Of a DNA stretch of 64,000 nt, positions 46,332 through 56,425 are shown piece after piece. The notes under the pieces were generated by a model. That model searched no databases, had not been told where the DNA came from, and saw only the letters and a program-made list of their open reading frames with translations. This DNA comes from Rahnella variigena (lineage in GTDB: Bacteria; Pseudomonadota; Gammaproteobacteria; Enterobacterales; Enterobacteriaceae): assembly GCF_003610915.1 (NCBI RefSeq), contig NZ_NSDJ01000001.1, positions 372,001 to 436,000 of the forward strand, given 5' to 3'. The translations under genes and the position numbers were made by a program. Numbering within the stretch: the stretch's first letter is position 1; every line of letters starts with the position of its first letter.

Positions 46332-48662
46332 ATGAATGATCAACTGAGCCGCATTATCGCAAGTGAATTGCAGGTTCGCCCGGAGCAGGTTGCTTCCGTG
46401 GTGCGTCTGCTGGATGAAGGTAATACCGTGCCGTTTATTGCGCGGTATCGTAAGGAAGTCACCGGTGGGTTGGATGATACCCAACTGCGTCAGTTGGACA
46501 CCCGTCTGGGTTATTTACGTGAGCTGGAAGACCGCCGCCAGACTATCCTCAAGTCCATCGAAGAACAGGGCAAACTGAGCGACGATTTAGCGAAAGCCAT
46601 TAAAACCACGCTGAGCAAAACCGAGCTGGAAGACCTGTATCTGCCGTTCAAACCGAAGCGCCGCACGCGCGGGCAAATCGCTATCGAGGCGGGGCTGGAA
46701 CCGCTGGCAGAATTGTTGTGGAACGATCCGCAAAACGAACCTGAAACCGCCGCCGCGAAGTTTATTGATGCGGATAAAGGCGTCGCCGACACCAAAGCAG
46801 CGCTGGATGGCGCACGCTACATTCTGATGGAGCGTTTCGCTGAAGATGCGTCGCTGCTGGCGAAAGTTCGTGATTACCTGTGGAAAAACGCCCATCTGAC
46901 CTCCCGCATGGTCGAGGGTAAAGAGCAGGAAGGCGCGAAATTCCGCGACTACTTCGATCACCATGAACCGATTTCTCAGGTGCCTTCTCACCGTGCGCTG
47001 GCGATGTTCCGTGGCCGCAATGAAGGTATCCTGCAGCTGGCGCTGAATGCCGATCCGCAGCATGACGAGCCGCCGAAAGAAAGTTATGCCGAACAAATTA
47101 TCATCGACCATCTGGGTCTGCGCCTGAACAACGCGCCAGCCGACGTCTGGCGCCGTGCCGTGGTCAACTGGACATGGCGCATCAAAGTGCTGCTGCACCT
47201 TGAAACCGAGCTGATGGGCACCGTGCGCGAACGCGCTGAAGATGAAGCGATTAACGTATTCGCCCGCAACATGCATGATTTACTGATGGCTGCGCCAGCG
47301 GGTATGCGCGCAACCATGGGCCTGGATCCGGGTTTACGTACCGGTGTTAAAGTCGCCGTTGTGGATAACACCGGCAAACTGGTGGATATCGATACCGTTT
47401 ATCCCCACACCGGCCAGGCTGTAAAAGCCGCACAACAGGTTGCCGCGCTGTGCATCAAACATAATGTCGAACTGGTCGCTATCGGTAACGGTACCGCTTC
47501 CCGCGAAACCGAGCGCTTCTTCCTCGAACTGCAAAAACAGTTCCCGGCGGTCAAAGCGCAGAAAGTGATCGTCAGTGAAGCCGGTGCGTCGGTGTATTCC
47601 GCTTCCGAGCTGGCGGCGCTGGAATTCCCGGATCTGGATGTTTCGATTCGTGGTGCCGTTTCCATTGCGCGTCGTCTGCAAGATCCGCTGGCTGAACTGG
47701 TGAAAATCGACCCGAAATCCATCGGAGTCGGCCAGTATCAGCATGACGTCAGCCAGTCTCAGCTGGCGAAAAAACTCGATACCGTCGTCGAAGACTGCGT
47801 GAACGCAGTGGGTGTGGATCTGAATACCGCGTCCGTTCCGCTGCTGACCCGCGTGGCTGGTCTGACGCGCATGATGGCGCAGAATATCGTTAACTGGCGC
47901 GACGAAAACGGTCAGTTCCGTAACCGCGAACAGCTGCTGAAAGTCAGCCGTTTGGGGCCAAAAGCCTTCGAGCAATGTGCAGGCTTCCTGCGTATCAATC
48001 ACGGCGACAACCCGCTTGATGCCTCAACGGTTCACCCGGAAACCTATCCGGTGGTCGAACGCATTCTGGCAGCGACGCAACTGGCGCTGAAAGAACTGAT
48101 GGGCGATTCGAATGTGCTGCGCGGCCTGAAAGCCAGTGAATTCACTGACGAACAGTTCGGCGTGCCGACTGTTACTGACATCATCAAAGAGCTGGAAAAG
48201 CCGGGGCACGATCCGCGTCCTGAGTTTAAGACCGCGACCTTTGCCGATGGTGTGGAAACCATGAATGACCTGATGCCGGGCATGATCCTTGAAGGTTCTG
48301 TCACCAACGTCACCAACTTCGGGGCATTCGTGGATATCGGCGTACATCAGGATGGTCTGGTTCACATCTCATCACTGGCGAATAAATTCGTTGAAGATCC
48401 GCATACCGTGGTGAAAGCTGGCGATATCGTCAAAGTCAAAGTGATGGAAGTCGATCTGCAACGTAAACGTATCGCGCTGACCATGCGTCTGGATGAGCAA
48501 CCGGGCGAAGCACCGGCACGCCGTTCTTCCGCGCCAGCGTCAGATTCGCGTGACAATCAGAAACGCCATACACCAAACAAACCTGCGGGACGCAATGCCG
48601 CACCGGCGGGCAATAATGCGATGGCCGATGCTCTGGCTGCCGCTCTCGGCAAAAAACGCTAA
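46332..48662 (+). CDS. tex: RNA-binding transcription accessory protein Tex
   Basis: Nucleic-acid-binding protein related to eukaryotic Spt6 (YhgF in E. coli). 776 aa: an N-terminal helical domain from [20 protein letters not shown], a YqgF/RNase H-like domain starting at [17 protein letters not shown], paired helix-hairpin-helix elements ([19 protein letters not shown]) and a C-terminal S1 domain ([20 protein letters not shown]...[15 protein letters not shown]). A basic, low-complexity tail rich in Pro, Ala and Asn follows. It lies 111 bp after greB, with a strong terminator behind it. Confidence 0.97.
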   Translation: MNDQLSRIIASELQVRPEQVASVVRLLDEGNTVPFIARYRKEVTGGLDDTQLRQLDTRLGYLRELEDRRQTILKSIEEQGKLSDDLAKAIKTTLSKTELEDLYLPFKPKRRTRGQIAIEAGLEPLAELLWNDPQNEPETAAAKFIDADKGVADTKAALDGARYILMERFAEDASLLAKVRDYLWKNAHLTSRMVEGKEQEGAKFRDYFDHHEPISQVPSHRALAMFRGRNEGILQLALNADPQHDEPPKESYAEQIIIDHLGLRLNNAPADVWRRAVVNWTWRIKVLLHLETELMGTVRERAEDEAINVFARNMHDLLMAAPAGMRATMGLDPGLRTGVKVAVVDNTGKLVDIDTVYPHTGQAVKAAQQVAALCIKHNVELVAIGNGTASRETERFFLELQKQFPAVKAQKVIVSEAGASVYSASELAALEFPDLDVSIRGAVSIARRLQDPLAELVKIDPKSIGVGQYQHDVSQSQLAKKLDTVVEDCVNAVGVDLNTASVPLLTRVAGLTRMMAQNIVNWRDENGQFRNREQLLKVSRLGPKAFEQCAGFLRINHGDNPLDASTVHPETYPVVERILAATQLALKELMGDSNVLRGLKASEFTDEQFGVPTVTDIIKELEKPGHDPRPEFKTATFADGVETMNDLMPGMILEGSVTNVTNFGAFVDIGVHQDGLVHISSLANKFVEDPHTVVKAGDIVKVKVMEVDLQRKRIALTMRLDEQPGEAPARRSSAPASDSRDNQKRHTPNKPAGRNAAPAGNNAMADALAAALGKKR

Positions 48663-48688
48663 TTTCTCGTTTTTTCCTGCAAAACGGA

Positions 48689-48715
48689 AGCCGCTGATAT
48701 TCAGCGGCTTTTTTT
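48689..48715 (+). terminator. Intrinsic terminator after tex
   Basis: AGCCGCTGA / TCAGCGGCT, a 9-bp perfect stem with a TAT loop and a following T-tract, 26 bp after the tex stop. Confidence 0.93.
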
Positions 48716-48830
48716 ATGTGTCTTTTTTCGACACTTTTTAAAGTCTCTCCTATTGAATCAATCACTGAGGTAAATCAATAAATCCTCACTGTTGCAGGCT
48801 TAGGATAGCGACGCGGTGGAGATTCCCGTG

Positions 48831-48852
48831 AAGAGGCCCCCCTCTTTTATTT
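48831..48852 (+). terminator. Short hairpin with T-rich tail in the feo leader region
   Basis: AAGAGG / CCTCTT, a 6-bp stem with CCCC loop followed by TTATTTTG. It is weak and could be a second tex terminator or a leader structure upstream of the feo promoter. Confidence 0.35.
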
Positions 48853-48870
48853 TGTCTCCACACGCGTACT

Positions 48871-48889
48871 AATTATGATAACTATTCTC
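48871..48889 (+). promoter_or_regulatory. Fur box upstream of feoABC
   Basis: The 19 bases starting AATTATGATAAC match the consensus GATAATGATAATCATTATC at 14 of 19 positions by eye, with the core TGATAA-x-ATT-TC intact. It lies about 170 bp upstream of feoA, in the place where enterobacterial feo is repressed by Fur with iron. A possible FNR half-conserved site (CTGAG-GTAA-ATCAA, 48765-48778) lies further upstream. The rest of 48716-49058 shows no gene. Confidence 0.7.
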
Positions 48890-49058
48890 GTTTGTACTTC
48901 TTTGCGTATTCAGTACGCCGTCAGCCTCAGGCTGGCAATTTCGCACCAGGGACAATTTCTGAGCAATATTTCACGAGCAGTGAAATCAACGGGCACGGAA
49001 GCGCGGCGTCACCTTTGTGACGCTGCCCCCAAAATGCCTGAACGCTTCGCGAGGAACT

Positions 49059-49283
49059 ATGCAACTTCAATCAAAATGTGCTTATAAAATCACCGGCTTT
49101 TCTCATGAAATCAGTCCGGCCTATCGCCAGAAACTGCTGTCTCTCGGCATGCTTCCGGGATCATTCTTCAACATCATCCGCGTGGCACCGATGGGCGACC
49201 CGGTGCAGATAGAAACCCGCCGCACCAGTCTGGTCGTGCGCAAAAAAGACCTCGACCTGCTCAAGCTTGAGCTTCTGGCCTGA
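49059..49283 (+). CDS. feoA: Ferrous iron transport protein A
   Basis: Small SH3-like cytoplasmic partner of FeoB. The start is ATG 49059 behind GAGGAACT, giving 74 aa ([24 protein letters not shown]...); E. coli FeoA is 75 aa. The SH3 core [33 protein letters not shown] is fully conserved in pattern. feoB follows after 88 bp. Confidence 0.96.
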   Translation: MQLQSKCAYKITGFSHEISPAYRQKLLSLGMLPGSFFNIIRVAPMGDPVQIETRRTSLVVRKKDLDLLKLELLA

Positions 49284-49371
49284 CCTTTCTGATGGGTTTC
49301 TGAAAGATTGTTTAGCGCGGCTCTGTTGAGTCTTCCGCGTTTTTTCCTTTCTCACACGTAGATCTGAACGT

Positions 49372-51690
49372 ATGAAAGCACTGACTATTGGCCTGATTGG
49401 TAATCCCAACTCAGGTAAAACGACCCTTTTCAACCAGTTAACCGGTTCGCGACAACGCGTCGGTAACTGGGCTGGCGTCACCGTTGAACGTAAAGAAGGC
49501 CAGTTCGCCACCGCAGACCACCAGATTACGCTGGTCGATTTGCCCGGCACCTATTCACTGACCACCATCTCCGAGCAAACCTCGCTCGATGAGCAAATTG
49601 CCTGTCATTACATTCTGAGCGGCGACGCAGATCTGATGATTAACGTCGTGGATGCCTCAAACCTTGAGCGCAACTTATACCTGACACTGCAACTGCTTGA
49701 GCTGGGCGTGCCCTGCATTGTCGCGCTGAACATGCTCGACATCGCCAAAATTCAGAACATCAATATTGATATCCCGGCGCTGTCTGCACGCCTGGGCTGC
49801 CCTGTTGTTGCCCTGGTGTCTACCCGCGCCAGCGGGATCAAAGAACTGAAAGCGGCCATTGATGAATTGCCACAAGTGGCCGCGCTGGAACGTGTGAAAT
49901 ATCATCCGGTGCTGCAACAGGAAGTGGAAGTGCTGGCCACTGAAATGCCGCAAGATATGACGCTGCAACAGCGTCGCTGGCTGGCTTTGCAAATCCTCGA
50001 AGGGGATATTTACAGCCAGACGCACGCAGGTAACGCGCAGGCTTTACTGCCGCAGGTGAAAGCCCGTCTGGTAGAGCAAAAGCTGGAAGATCCGGCGCTG
50101 CTGATTGCCGATGCGCGTTATCAGAGCATTGCGTCACTGTGCGCGGACGTCAGTAACTCGCACCTCACCGCGCCCAACAAGCTGACGCAGGTGCTGGACC
50201 GCGTGATCCTCAACCGTTTCCTCGGCGTACCGATCTTCCTGCTGGTGATGTATCTGATGTTCGTGCTGGCGATCAACATCGGCGGCGCGTTGCAACCGAT
50301 TTTCGATATTGGCTCGGCAGCAATTTTCATTCAGGGTATGCAATGGGTTGGCTTCACCCTGCACTTCCCGCAGTGGCTGACCATTTTCCTGGCACAGGGC
50401 GTGGGCGGCGGTATCAATACGGTTCTGCCGCTGGTGCCGCAAATCGGCATGATGTATCTGTTCCTCTCCTTCCTTGAAGATTCCGGTTATATGGCCCGCG
50501 CCGCGTTCGTGATGGACAGGCTGATGCAATCGCTGGGTCTGCCGGGTAAATCTTTCGTGCCGCTGATTGTTGGCTTTGGCTGTAACGTGCCGTCCATTAT
50601 GGGTGCCCGTACGCTGGATGCCCCGCGTGAACGCCTCATCACCGTGATGATGGCGCCGTTTATGTCCTGCGGCGCACGTCTGGCAATTTTCGCGGTGTTT
50701 TCTGCGGCATTCTTCGGGCAAAGCGGTGCATCCATCGTGTTCTCGTTGTATCTGCTCGGTATTGTGGTCGCTATCCTGACCGGCCTGCTGCTGAAATACA
50801 CCATTATGCGCGGTGAAGCCTCGCCGTTTGTGATGGAACTGCCGGTGTATCACGTTCCGCACCTGAAAAGTCTGCTGCTGCAAACCTGGCAGCGTCTGAA
50901 AGGTTTCGTGCTGCGCGCCGGTAAAGTGATCGTGATTGCGAGTATTTTCATCGGCGCACTGAACAGCTTCTCGTTCAGCGGTCAGGCGGTGGATAACATC
51001 AATGATTCTGCACTGGCCTCGGTCAGTAAAGTACTGACACCGGTGCTGGCGCCGATGGGCGTACATTCTGACAACTGGCAGGCGACCGTGGGTCTGGTCA
51101 CCGGCGCGATGGCGAAAGAAGTGGTGGTCGGTACGCTGAACACGCTGTACACCGCCGAACATATCCACAATGAGGAATTCGACGCTGCCAGCTTCAACCT
51201 GTTCGATGAACTGGGCGGCGCAGTGCAGGAAACCTGGCAGGGGCTGAAAGACACCTTCAGCATCAGCGTACTGTCGAACCCGATCGAAGCCAGCAAAGGT
51301 GACGGCGAAATGGGCGTCAGCTCCATGGGCGTCATGAGCACCAAATTCGGTACCGCCATTTCGGCTTACAGTTACCTGATTTTCGTGCTGCTTTACGTGC
51401 CTTGCGTCTCGGTGATGGGGGCGATTGCCCGTGAAACCAGCCGCAGCTGGATGACGTTCTCCATTTTCTGGGGGCTGAACGTCGCCTACTCGCTGGCGAC
51501 CCTGTTCTATCAGGTGGCCACTTTCAGCAACCATCCGGCCTACAGTGCGGGCGTCATCTTCATCGTGCTGCTGTTCAACGCTATCGTCCTCACCTGCCTG
51601 CGCAAGGCACGCAGCCGGGTCAGCCTCCATTTGCAGCCGCGTAATATCGCGGCCTGTTGCGAACCGGCTACCGGCAGCGACTGCCACTAG
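49372..51690 (+). CDS. feoB: Ferrous iron transporter FeoB
   Basis: Inner-membrane Fe2+ transporter with an N-terminal GTPase. The 772-aa protein has G1 GNPNSGKTT (10-18), G2 in GNWAGVTVE, G3 DLPGTYSL, G4 NMLD, a GDI-type helical domain to about 265, then membrane helices with two Gate segments (including CNVPSIMGARTLD and the later CVSVMGAIARE). The C-terminus has CxxC-like Cys residues (ACCEPATGSDC). It is anaerobically relevant iron uptake; regulated with feoA and feoC from the upstream Fur-box region. Confidence 0.98.
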   Translation: MKALTIGLIGNPNSGKTTLFNQLTGSRQRVGNWAGVTVERKEGQFATADHQITLVDLPGTYSLTTISEQTSLDEQIACHYILSGDADLMINVVDASNLERNLYLTLQLLELGVPCIVALNMLDIAKIQNINIDIPALSARLGCPVVALVSTRASGIKELKAAIDELPQVAALERVKYHPVLQQEVEVLATEMPQDMTLQQRRWLALQILEGDIYSQTHAGNAQALLPQVKARLVEQKLEDPALLIADARYQSIASLCADVSNSHLTAPNKLTQVLDRVILNRFLGVPIFLLVMYLMFVLAINIGGALQPIFDIGSAAIFIQGMQWVGFTLHFPQWLTIFLAQGVGGGINTVLPLVPQIGMMYLFLSFLEDSGYMARAAFVMDRLMQSLGLPGKSFVPLIVGFGCNVPSIMGARTLDAPRERLITVMMAPFMSCGARLAIFAVFSAAFFGQSGASIVFSLYLLGIVVAILTGLLLKYTIMRGEASPFVMELPVYHVPHLKSLLLQTWQRLKGFVLRAGKVIVIASIFIGALNSFSFSGQAVDNINDSALASVSKVLTPVLAPMGVHSDNWQATVGLVTGAMAKEVVVGTLNTLYTAEHIHNEEFDAASFNLFDELGGAVQETWQGLKDTFSISVLSNPIEASKGDGEMGVSSMGVMSTKFGTAISAYSYLIFVLLYVPCVSVMGAIARETSRSWMTFSIFWGLNVAYSLATLFYQVATFSNHPAYSAGVIFIVLLFNAIVLTCLRKARSRVSLHLQPRNIAACCEPATGSDCH

Positions 51691-51698
51691 GAGATAAC

Positions 51699-51935
51699 AT
51701 GACTACGCTGATTCAGGTTCGCGACTCTCTCGCACTGGCTGGCCGGGCAGATGCCCGCCAGCTCAGCCAGCAGCTAAAGGCTCCGCAACCGCTGGTGCAG
51801 GCCATGCTCGAACGGCTGGTGGCGATGCGAAAAGCAGAAACGGTGGAAGCGGATGACAGCTGTCTGAGCGGCAGCTGTAAAAGTTGCGCTGACGGCAAAA
51901 AGTGCCTGACCGTGTCTTACACCCTGATCCCCTGA
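51699..51935 (+). CDS. feoC: FeoC, Fe-S winged-helix regulator of FeoB
   Basis: 78-aa winged-helix protein that binds and stabilises FeoB. The start is ATG 51699 behind AGGAG, 8 bp after feoB. Residues 1-50 form the winged helix (TLIQVRDSLALAGRADARQLSQ), and the wing carries four Cys in CLSGSCKSCADGKKC, the [4Fe-4S] type cluster of gammaproteobacterial FeoC. Last gene of the feo operon. Confidence 0.95.
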   Translation: MTTLIQVRDSLALAGRADARQLSQQLKAPQPLVQAMLERLVAMRKAETVEADDSCLSGSCKSCADGKKCLTVSYTLIP

Positions 51936-51955
51936 ACCCGACTTTGCCGCCCTTC

Positions 51956-51982
51956 CTGAATAGTCGCCCGGCGGCTATTCAG
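51956..51982 (+). terminator. Hairpin after feoC
   Basis: CTGAATAG / CTATTCAG with an 11-nt GC-rich loop, 20 bp after the feoC stop. There is no T-tract, so it would be a weak terminator or RNA end stabiliser. Confidence 0.5.
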
Positions 51983-52029
51983 CTATCATCTCAGACCGCA
52001 ACGGCCTAAAACGCGCCGCAGGAGCCTGT

Positions 52030-52950
52030 ATGATCGACAGTGAAATCACCTTCCGCAAACTCGAAATTTTTCTCGCTTACATGGAAAAGCAAAACATCAC
52101 CCGCGCAGCCGAACAACTCGGTCTGAGCAGCGTGAGCGTGCATCGCGCCCTGCATTCTCTGGAAGAAGGTTTGCGCTGTCCGTTGTTTATCCATCGCGGG
52201 CGCAATCTGCTGCCGTTGCCCGCGGCTGAAGCGTTACTGGAACATGCCACGCAGGTGATTGAACAGATGGAACACGGGATCCAGGCCACGCAGCGCGCCG
52301 CCGGTTTTGGGGATAAACGCCTGAAAGTCGGCACGTTGTATTCACTGACCCTGGAAACCATTCCGCGCCTGATTATGGGGCTGAAACTGCGCAGACCCGA
52401 GCTTGAACTGGAGCTGGTGATGGGGTCTAACAGTGATTTGCTGCAAAAGCTGGAAGACGGCCTGCTGGATGCGATTCTGATTTCGACCAGTGATTCGAGC
52501 GTGGACGCACAGCGCTACGATCAGTTGCCGCTGTTTCAGGATGATATTTTTCTCGCTGCCCCCGCCAGCGCAGAACTGGCGTCGGAAGGCACGGCGGATT
52601 TACGCGATTACAAACAGAAGAAATTCGTTTCACTGGCAGAAGGGTTTGCGACTTACCACGGCTTTCAGGAAGCCTTTCAGGTCGCCGGTTTTGAGCCGGA
52701 CATTGTCACACGGGTAAACGATATTTTTTCGATGCTGAGTCTGGTACAGGCGGGCGTCGGATACACGCTCATTCCCGGCAGGATGAAAGGCGTGTACGAA
52801 AATACGGTGAAATTACTGCCACTGGCAGAAGCCTATCAGATGCGCCAGACCATTTCGCTGGTCTTCCCGCACAGCCGCGAGCACGATCCCAACCTCCTCG
52901 CCCTCGCCGCTGAAAGCCGGATGTATGCGCTAGTGAGCAGAAAGCGCTGA
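52030..52950 (+). CDS. mdcR: LysR-type malonate utilisation regulator MdcR
   Basis: Transcription activator expected to switch on mdcABCDEFGH with malonate. The 306-aa LysR protein has a winged HTH (FRKLEIFLAYMEKQNITRAAEQLGLSSVSVHRALHSLEE) and a periplasmic-binding-like effector domain (LKVGTLYSLTLETIPRLI...). The replacement of the usual SQPA by SSVSVHRALHSLE is typical of the MdcR/MAU branch. It lies at the far end of the mdc locus, on the opposite strand, overlapping tail-to-tail by 21 bp with the next gene. A matching operator candidate is at 61105-61123. Confidence 0.9.
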   Translation: MIDSEITFRKLEIFLAYMEKQNITRAAEQLGLSSVSVHRALHSLEEGLRCPLFIHRGRNLLPLPAAEALLEHATQVIEQMEHGIQATQRAAGFGDKRLKVGTLYSLTLETIPRLIMGLKLRRPELELELVMGSNSDLLQKLEDGLLDAILISTSDSSVDAQRYDQLPLFQDDIFLAAPASAELASEGTADLRDYKQKKFVSLAEGFATYHGFQEAFQVAGFEPDIVTRVNDIFSMLSLVQAGVGYTLIPGRMKGVYENTVKLLPLAEAYQMRQTISLVFPHSREHDPNLLALAAESRMYALVSRKR

Positions 52951-53574
52951 CAGATGCTCGCTGTTTTGCGCAATCAATACGACCGGCCAGTGCGTTTGAT
53001 CCGGATGGTGACTCCAGATAGCAGACTCAGGAATGCTCACCCCGTCATAACGCATTTTCGAGCCATCATAAGGGTAAAATTGCCCTTTCTCTGTATCGAG
53101 TATAAAAACTAATAATCCTGCAGAATCCTGCGCAAGACGTTTCCACAAGGCGCGACCGCCGGTGTAATGATCGTTATCACTCATCAACGTGAGATGCTTT
53201 TTTACCACCAGCGTTTCATACAACAAGGTCGCTAAACGGTAATCTCGCATTCCGGCATTAACCACCACGCCTTCCACCTGAAACGCTTTATCGTCTTCCC
53301 AGAACTGTCGTACTTCGAGCAGTTCAACGCTATTTTCCCTGCGGGCAAGTTCCAGCGTTGCCACCACATGGTGTCGGTTTTCACCCCGGTTATCGGTTCT
53401 GGTTTGGGCTTCGGCAATGGCGATAAATGGAATTTTTTCATCATAGATGACCAACATATCAATGTTGTTGAAACGGATTTCATCAATGACTTCAAACCGT
53501 CGGGCCAGAGTGGCCGGACTGTACGATCTTTCAAGCACGATCATTTGCGAATCCCCGCGAATTAAAACTGGCAT
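52930..53574 (-). CDS. Unknown protein, possibly GNAT-like, between mdcR and mdcH
   Basis: 214 aa from ATG 53574, with AAGGGA 6 nt upstream; a longer frame to 53619 is not supported. There is no signal or membrane helix. The middle has strand-like segments (IDMLVIYDEKIPFIAIAEAQ; VVATLELARRENSVELLEV) and the stretch around 100-150 (EGVVVNAGMRDYRLATLLYETL and LTLMSDNDHYTGGRALWKRL) resembles the acetyl-CoA-binding half of GNAT acetyltransferases of phage and enterobacterial type. This is inference from pattern only. It is not part of the mdc sets I know. Its 3' end overlaps mdcR by 21 bp, convergent, and it is 93 bp downstream of mdcH. Confidence 0.6.
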   Translation of the reverse strand: MPVLIRGDSQMIVLERSYSPATLARRFEVIDEIRFNNIDMLVIYDEKIPFIAIAEAQTRTDNRGENRHHVVATLELARRENSVELLEVRQFWEDDKAFQVEGVVVNAGMRDYRLATLLYETLVVKKHLTLMSDNDHYTGGRALWKRLAQDSAGLLVFILDTEKGQFYPYDGSKMRYDGVSIPESAIWSHHPDQTHWPVVLIAQNSEHLSALSAH

Positions 53575-53667
53575 GATATCCCTTCGTTCAGAGTGGTTGG
53601 ACAATAGCACGCTGCGCAATAATCAAACAGCGCCACGCGTTTCATCCCCAACCTATCATGCCTTTAA

Positions 53668-54603
53668 TCAGCGTTCGTTTTCCCGTAACCGCGCTGCGAG
53701 ACGTCCCGCAACATGCATACCTGACTGGCATAAAGACAGCGCTTCGCCCTGTTCCATCGCACGGCGGGTCAGGCCGGTAAGCACCGCGCCCGGCGGCATT
53801 TCAATTGCCAGTCGCACATCGCGCTGGTAGGCCGCGACCATGGCATCACGCCAGTTCACGGTACGCGCCATGTTCATCGCCAGATCGTCCGCGATTTTTT
53901 CCGCCTGCCAGTAAACACGCCCGGTTGTTCCGCTGAGATAACCGCAGGTCGGACGGGAAATGTGAATCTGTTTAAACGCCTCAACCAGTTTCGCCGCAGG
54001 TTCATCGAGCAGTGCGCAATGTGATGGCACACTGACCGTCAGCTGATGCGTTTTCTGCGCTCCCAGCCCTTTCGCCAGTTGCATGACCTGTGCCATAGCG
54101 GCATCGCTGCCCGCAACCACCAGCTGGTCTTCCGCGTTAATATTCGCCAGATACACCGGAGATTCAGCGCTGTTGACCTGCGCCACCAGTTCCTCAACCT
54201 GCATCTGACGCAACCCGGTGATCGCTGAAAGGCCAAAGCCTTGCGGATAGGCCTTTTGCATCAGTTCCCCGCGCAGCGCGACCAGCCGTACGGCATCATC
54301 AAAGTCGAGCGCACCGGCAATCACCGCTGCCGGAAACGCACCAATTGACAGCCCGCTGCAAAAATCGGCCTCAACGCCTTCGGCCTGGCATTGTTTCGCC
54401 CAGACCACACCGGCAATCAGCAAACACAGTTGTACGGCGCGGGTGGAGCGTAAGGCGTCGGCGGTATCAAGCAGTAAAACATCTTCGCCCAGCGCGAGGC
54501 TGGCCTGTTCAATGAGGGAATGTGTGAGCGGGTTATCCGGCAGGCGATGCAGCATTTGCGGCACCTGCGGGCCCTGTCCGGGGAAAGTAAATAAGATTTT
54601 CAT
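53668..54603 (-). CDS. mdcH: Malonate decarboxylase, malonyl-CoA:ACP transacylase MdcH
   Basis: Charges the acyl-carrier subunit MdcC with malonyl. The 311-aa protein is FabD-like: FTFPGQGPQ at the N-terminus, the nucleophile elbow GLSIGAF, RGELMQ for the substrate Arg, and the later SVPSHCALL with the catalytic His. Last of eight mdc genes, 27 bp after mdcG. Confidence 0.94.
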   Translation of the reverse strand: MKILFTFPGQGPQVPQMLHRLPDNPLTHSLIEQASLALGEDVLLLDTADALRSTRAVQLCLLIAGVVWAKQCQAEGVEADFCSGLSIGAFPAAVIAGALDFDDAVRLVALRGELMQKAYPQGFGLSAITGLRQMQVEELVAQVNSAESPVYLANINAEDQLVVAGSDAAMAQVMQLAKGLGAQKTHQLTVSVPSHCALLDEPAAKLVEAFKQIHISRPTCGYLSGTTGRVYWQAEKIADDLAMNMARTVNWRDAMVAAYQRDVRLAIEMPPGAVLTGLTRRAMEQGEALSLCQSGMHVAGRLAARLRENER

Positions 54604-54630
54604 CGTGCTCCTTGCTTCTTGTGGCCGGTT

Positions 54631-55257
54631 TCAGTCTGCCGGCAATTGCCACGGGTCGCGCACCAGCAACGGGCCGGACGCCGTTTTCAGCATGATGTCA
54701 CCGCCACGCAGCCATTCGCTGAGGGCAAATCCGCCCTGTGGCGTATTGATCTGAACATCGGCGCGGCAGGGAAGCCGCTGAAGCTGGTCGTAAAAATCGG
54801 AAAACTGAGAAGGATCCTGCGACGTGTCGCAGCGCACAAGTAAATCAAGATCGCTGTCGGCGTGCATGACGGGAAGGTCACTGACCAGCGCGTAGGCGCA
54901 ACTGCCCGTCACGCCCCACGGGAAAGGCAGCTTCAGACTGCATAACGTAATCAGCGCCTGCACCGGTTGCTGTGACACAAACGGCGAATGCAGTAATGCA
55001 TTCATGTCGCTGACCAGAGATTCGGGCGTGACGACCCGCACCACCGCCACCGGATCTATCCAGGCGGCGGCACGCTGAATACGGGTCATGCCGCGAATGC
55101 CCACAGGAACTGCGCCGTCAGCCCGCTTATCGCGACGCACCACCAGCGGCAGCGATGTACGCCAGCCGGTGTTTACCCACGCGGGTAACGTGTCGTCGCT
55201 TTGCAGCGCTGAACGGTCGCTAATCCAGACAAAATCATGGGCACGCGGGTCACACAT
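54631..55257 (-). CDS. mdcG: Phosphoribosyl-dephospho-CoA transferase MdcG
   Basis: Transfers the 2'-(5''-phosphoribosyl)-3'-dephospho-CoA prosthetic group onto Ser-25 of MdcC. The 208-aa protein has the nucleotidyltransferase signature WGVTGSCAYAL followed by DSDLDLLVR (the metal-binding D-x-D), plus DVQINTPQGGFAL and the C-terminal LVRDPW. It is 16 bp after mdcF. Confidence 0.93.
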   Translation of the reverse strand: MCDPRAHDFVWISDRSALQSDDTLPAWVNTGWRTSLPLVVRRDKRADGAVPVGIRGMTRIQRAAAWIDPVAVVRVVTPESLVSDMNALLHSPFVSQQPVQALITLCSLKLPFPWGVTGSCAYALVSDLPVMHADSDLDLLVRCDTSQDPSQFSDFYDQLQRLPCRADVQINTPQGGFALSEWLRGGDIMLKTASGPLLVRDPWQLPAD

Positions 55258-55273
55258 ATTCCAACCTTTCTGA

Positions 55274-56236
55274 TTAGTGAAGTGCGGCTGTCAGAGAGAT
55301 AAACAGCGGCAAGGTCACGATACATAATACGGAACTGATCAGCAGTGACGCTTCTGCATCCGGAGACTGAACCCCGAAACGGTTACCGAACACGATACCG
55401 AAGAAACCAGCAGACAACGCAATCATCAGGATCGCCGTCACAGCCACCTGACCGCTCAGGCCAAATGCCAGAACCAGACCCCAGGCAATAAACGGCTGGA
55501 TCAGGTTTTTCGCCACGCAAGACAACAGCACCGGGCCGTTAATTTTCAGTTTACGCGCTGACAGGATAACACCGGTCAGGAACAGCGCAGACGCGGTGGC
55601 TGAAAGACCCAGCGGTTTGATCGATGCCAGGAAAATTTCCGGCATTTTAATGCCAATCGCCGACAGGATCACGCCCAGCAACGGTGCCCAGACGATCGGT
55701 TTTTTCACTGAACGCCACATCAGAACCGGCAACAGTGCCAGAGAGGACCCCTGATTTTCACCACTGAGACGCGCTTTTTCACGTTCTAGGATCAGCAGAC
55801 AGAACGGCGTCATCAGCACGGAACCGCAGGCGATAGATACCGCGACGGACAGTGAAGTCGACGGCGCATCACCCATCACGCTGCTCAGAATCGGCAAACC
55901 AAGCGCCGCATAGTTCGGCAGTGCCACAGTCAGCGTCAGAACCGCCGCATCCTGCGGAGACTTTTTAAAGACTTTGGTACAAATAAAGTAAATCGCCGCG
56001 TAGGTTATCCACATCGCCAGAACCAGCACCAGAATCAGCGGTGACTGTTCAACAATGCCCGCCCACGGGGTCTGTACGGTTGCTGCAAACAGCGCAGCGG
56101 GTAAAGCAAAATCCATCACGAAAATATTAAGTAAAGAGACATTCTGGTTATCCACCATTTTCGCTTTCCCGGCGTAAAAACCGAGGATCATGATGACGAA
56201 AATAGGGGCAAGCGCGTGCAATATTACGTAAGTCAT
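55274..56236 (-). CDS. mdcF: Malonate transporter MdcF (AEC family)
   Basis: Inner-membrane carrier of the auxin efflux carrier family, here most likely importing malonate because it sits between mdcE and mdcG. The 320-aa protein has about ten hydrophobic helices, beginning LHALAPIFVIMILGFYAG, and the AEC-type NYAALGLPIL and GVILSAIGI segments. A 189-bp gap separates it from mdcE; a separate promoter or processing site is possible there. Confidence 0.9.
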   Translation of the reverse strand: MTYVILHALAPIFVIMILGFYAGKAKMVDNQNVSLLNIFVMDFALPAALFAATVQTPWAGIVEQSPLILVLVLAMWITYAAIYFICTKVFKKSPQDAAVLTLTVALPNYAALGLPILSSVMGDAPSTSLSVAVSIACGSVLMTPFCLLILEREKARLSGENQGSSLALLPVLMWRSVKKPIVWAPLLGVILSAIGIKMPEIFLASIKPLGLSATASALFLTGVILSARKLKINGPVLLSCVAKNLIQPFIAWGLVLAFGLSGQVAVTAILMIALSAGFFGIVFGNRFGVQSPDAEASLLISSVLCIVTLPLFISLTAALH

Positions 56237-56425
56237 AGCGTTTTTCCTGAGGCAAAAAATAAATGCTCAGTCGGCGCCGGTGCGATGGTTTTTTTAGTAT
56301 GACAGTCCAGTTGCAGACAACAGCAGGTCCTCGCCCGGACGGTATGTCAGGGCGGGAACCCGCAATGCGGCTGCGTCACGCTGTTTGCAGGTGCGTTACC
56401 GGTTGAGACTGAAAGTTTTAACGAA

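Noticed and set aside
48765..48778. FNR site upstream of feoABC
   Set aside because: Only one half-site (ATCAA) fits; the other half matches three of five bases. Mentioned with the Fur box but not called separately.
50134..51687. 517-codon antisense ORF opposite feoB
   Set aside because: Shadow of feoB, rich in His/Gln/Arg as expected from reverse-complemented membrane codons.
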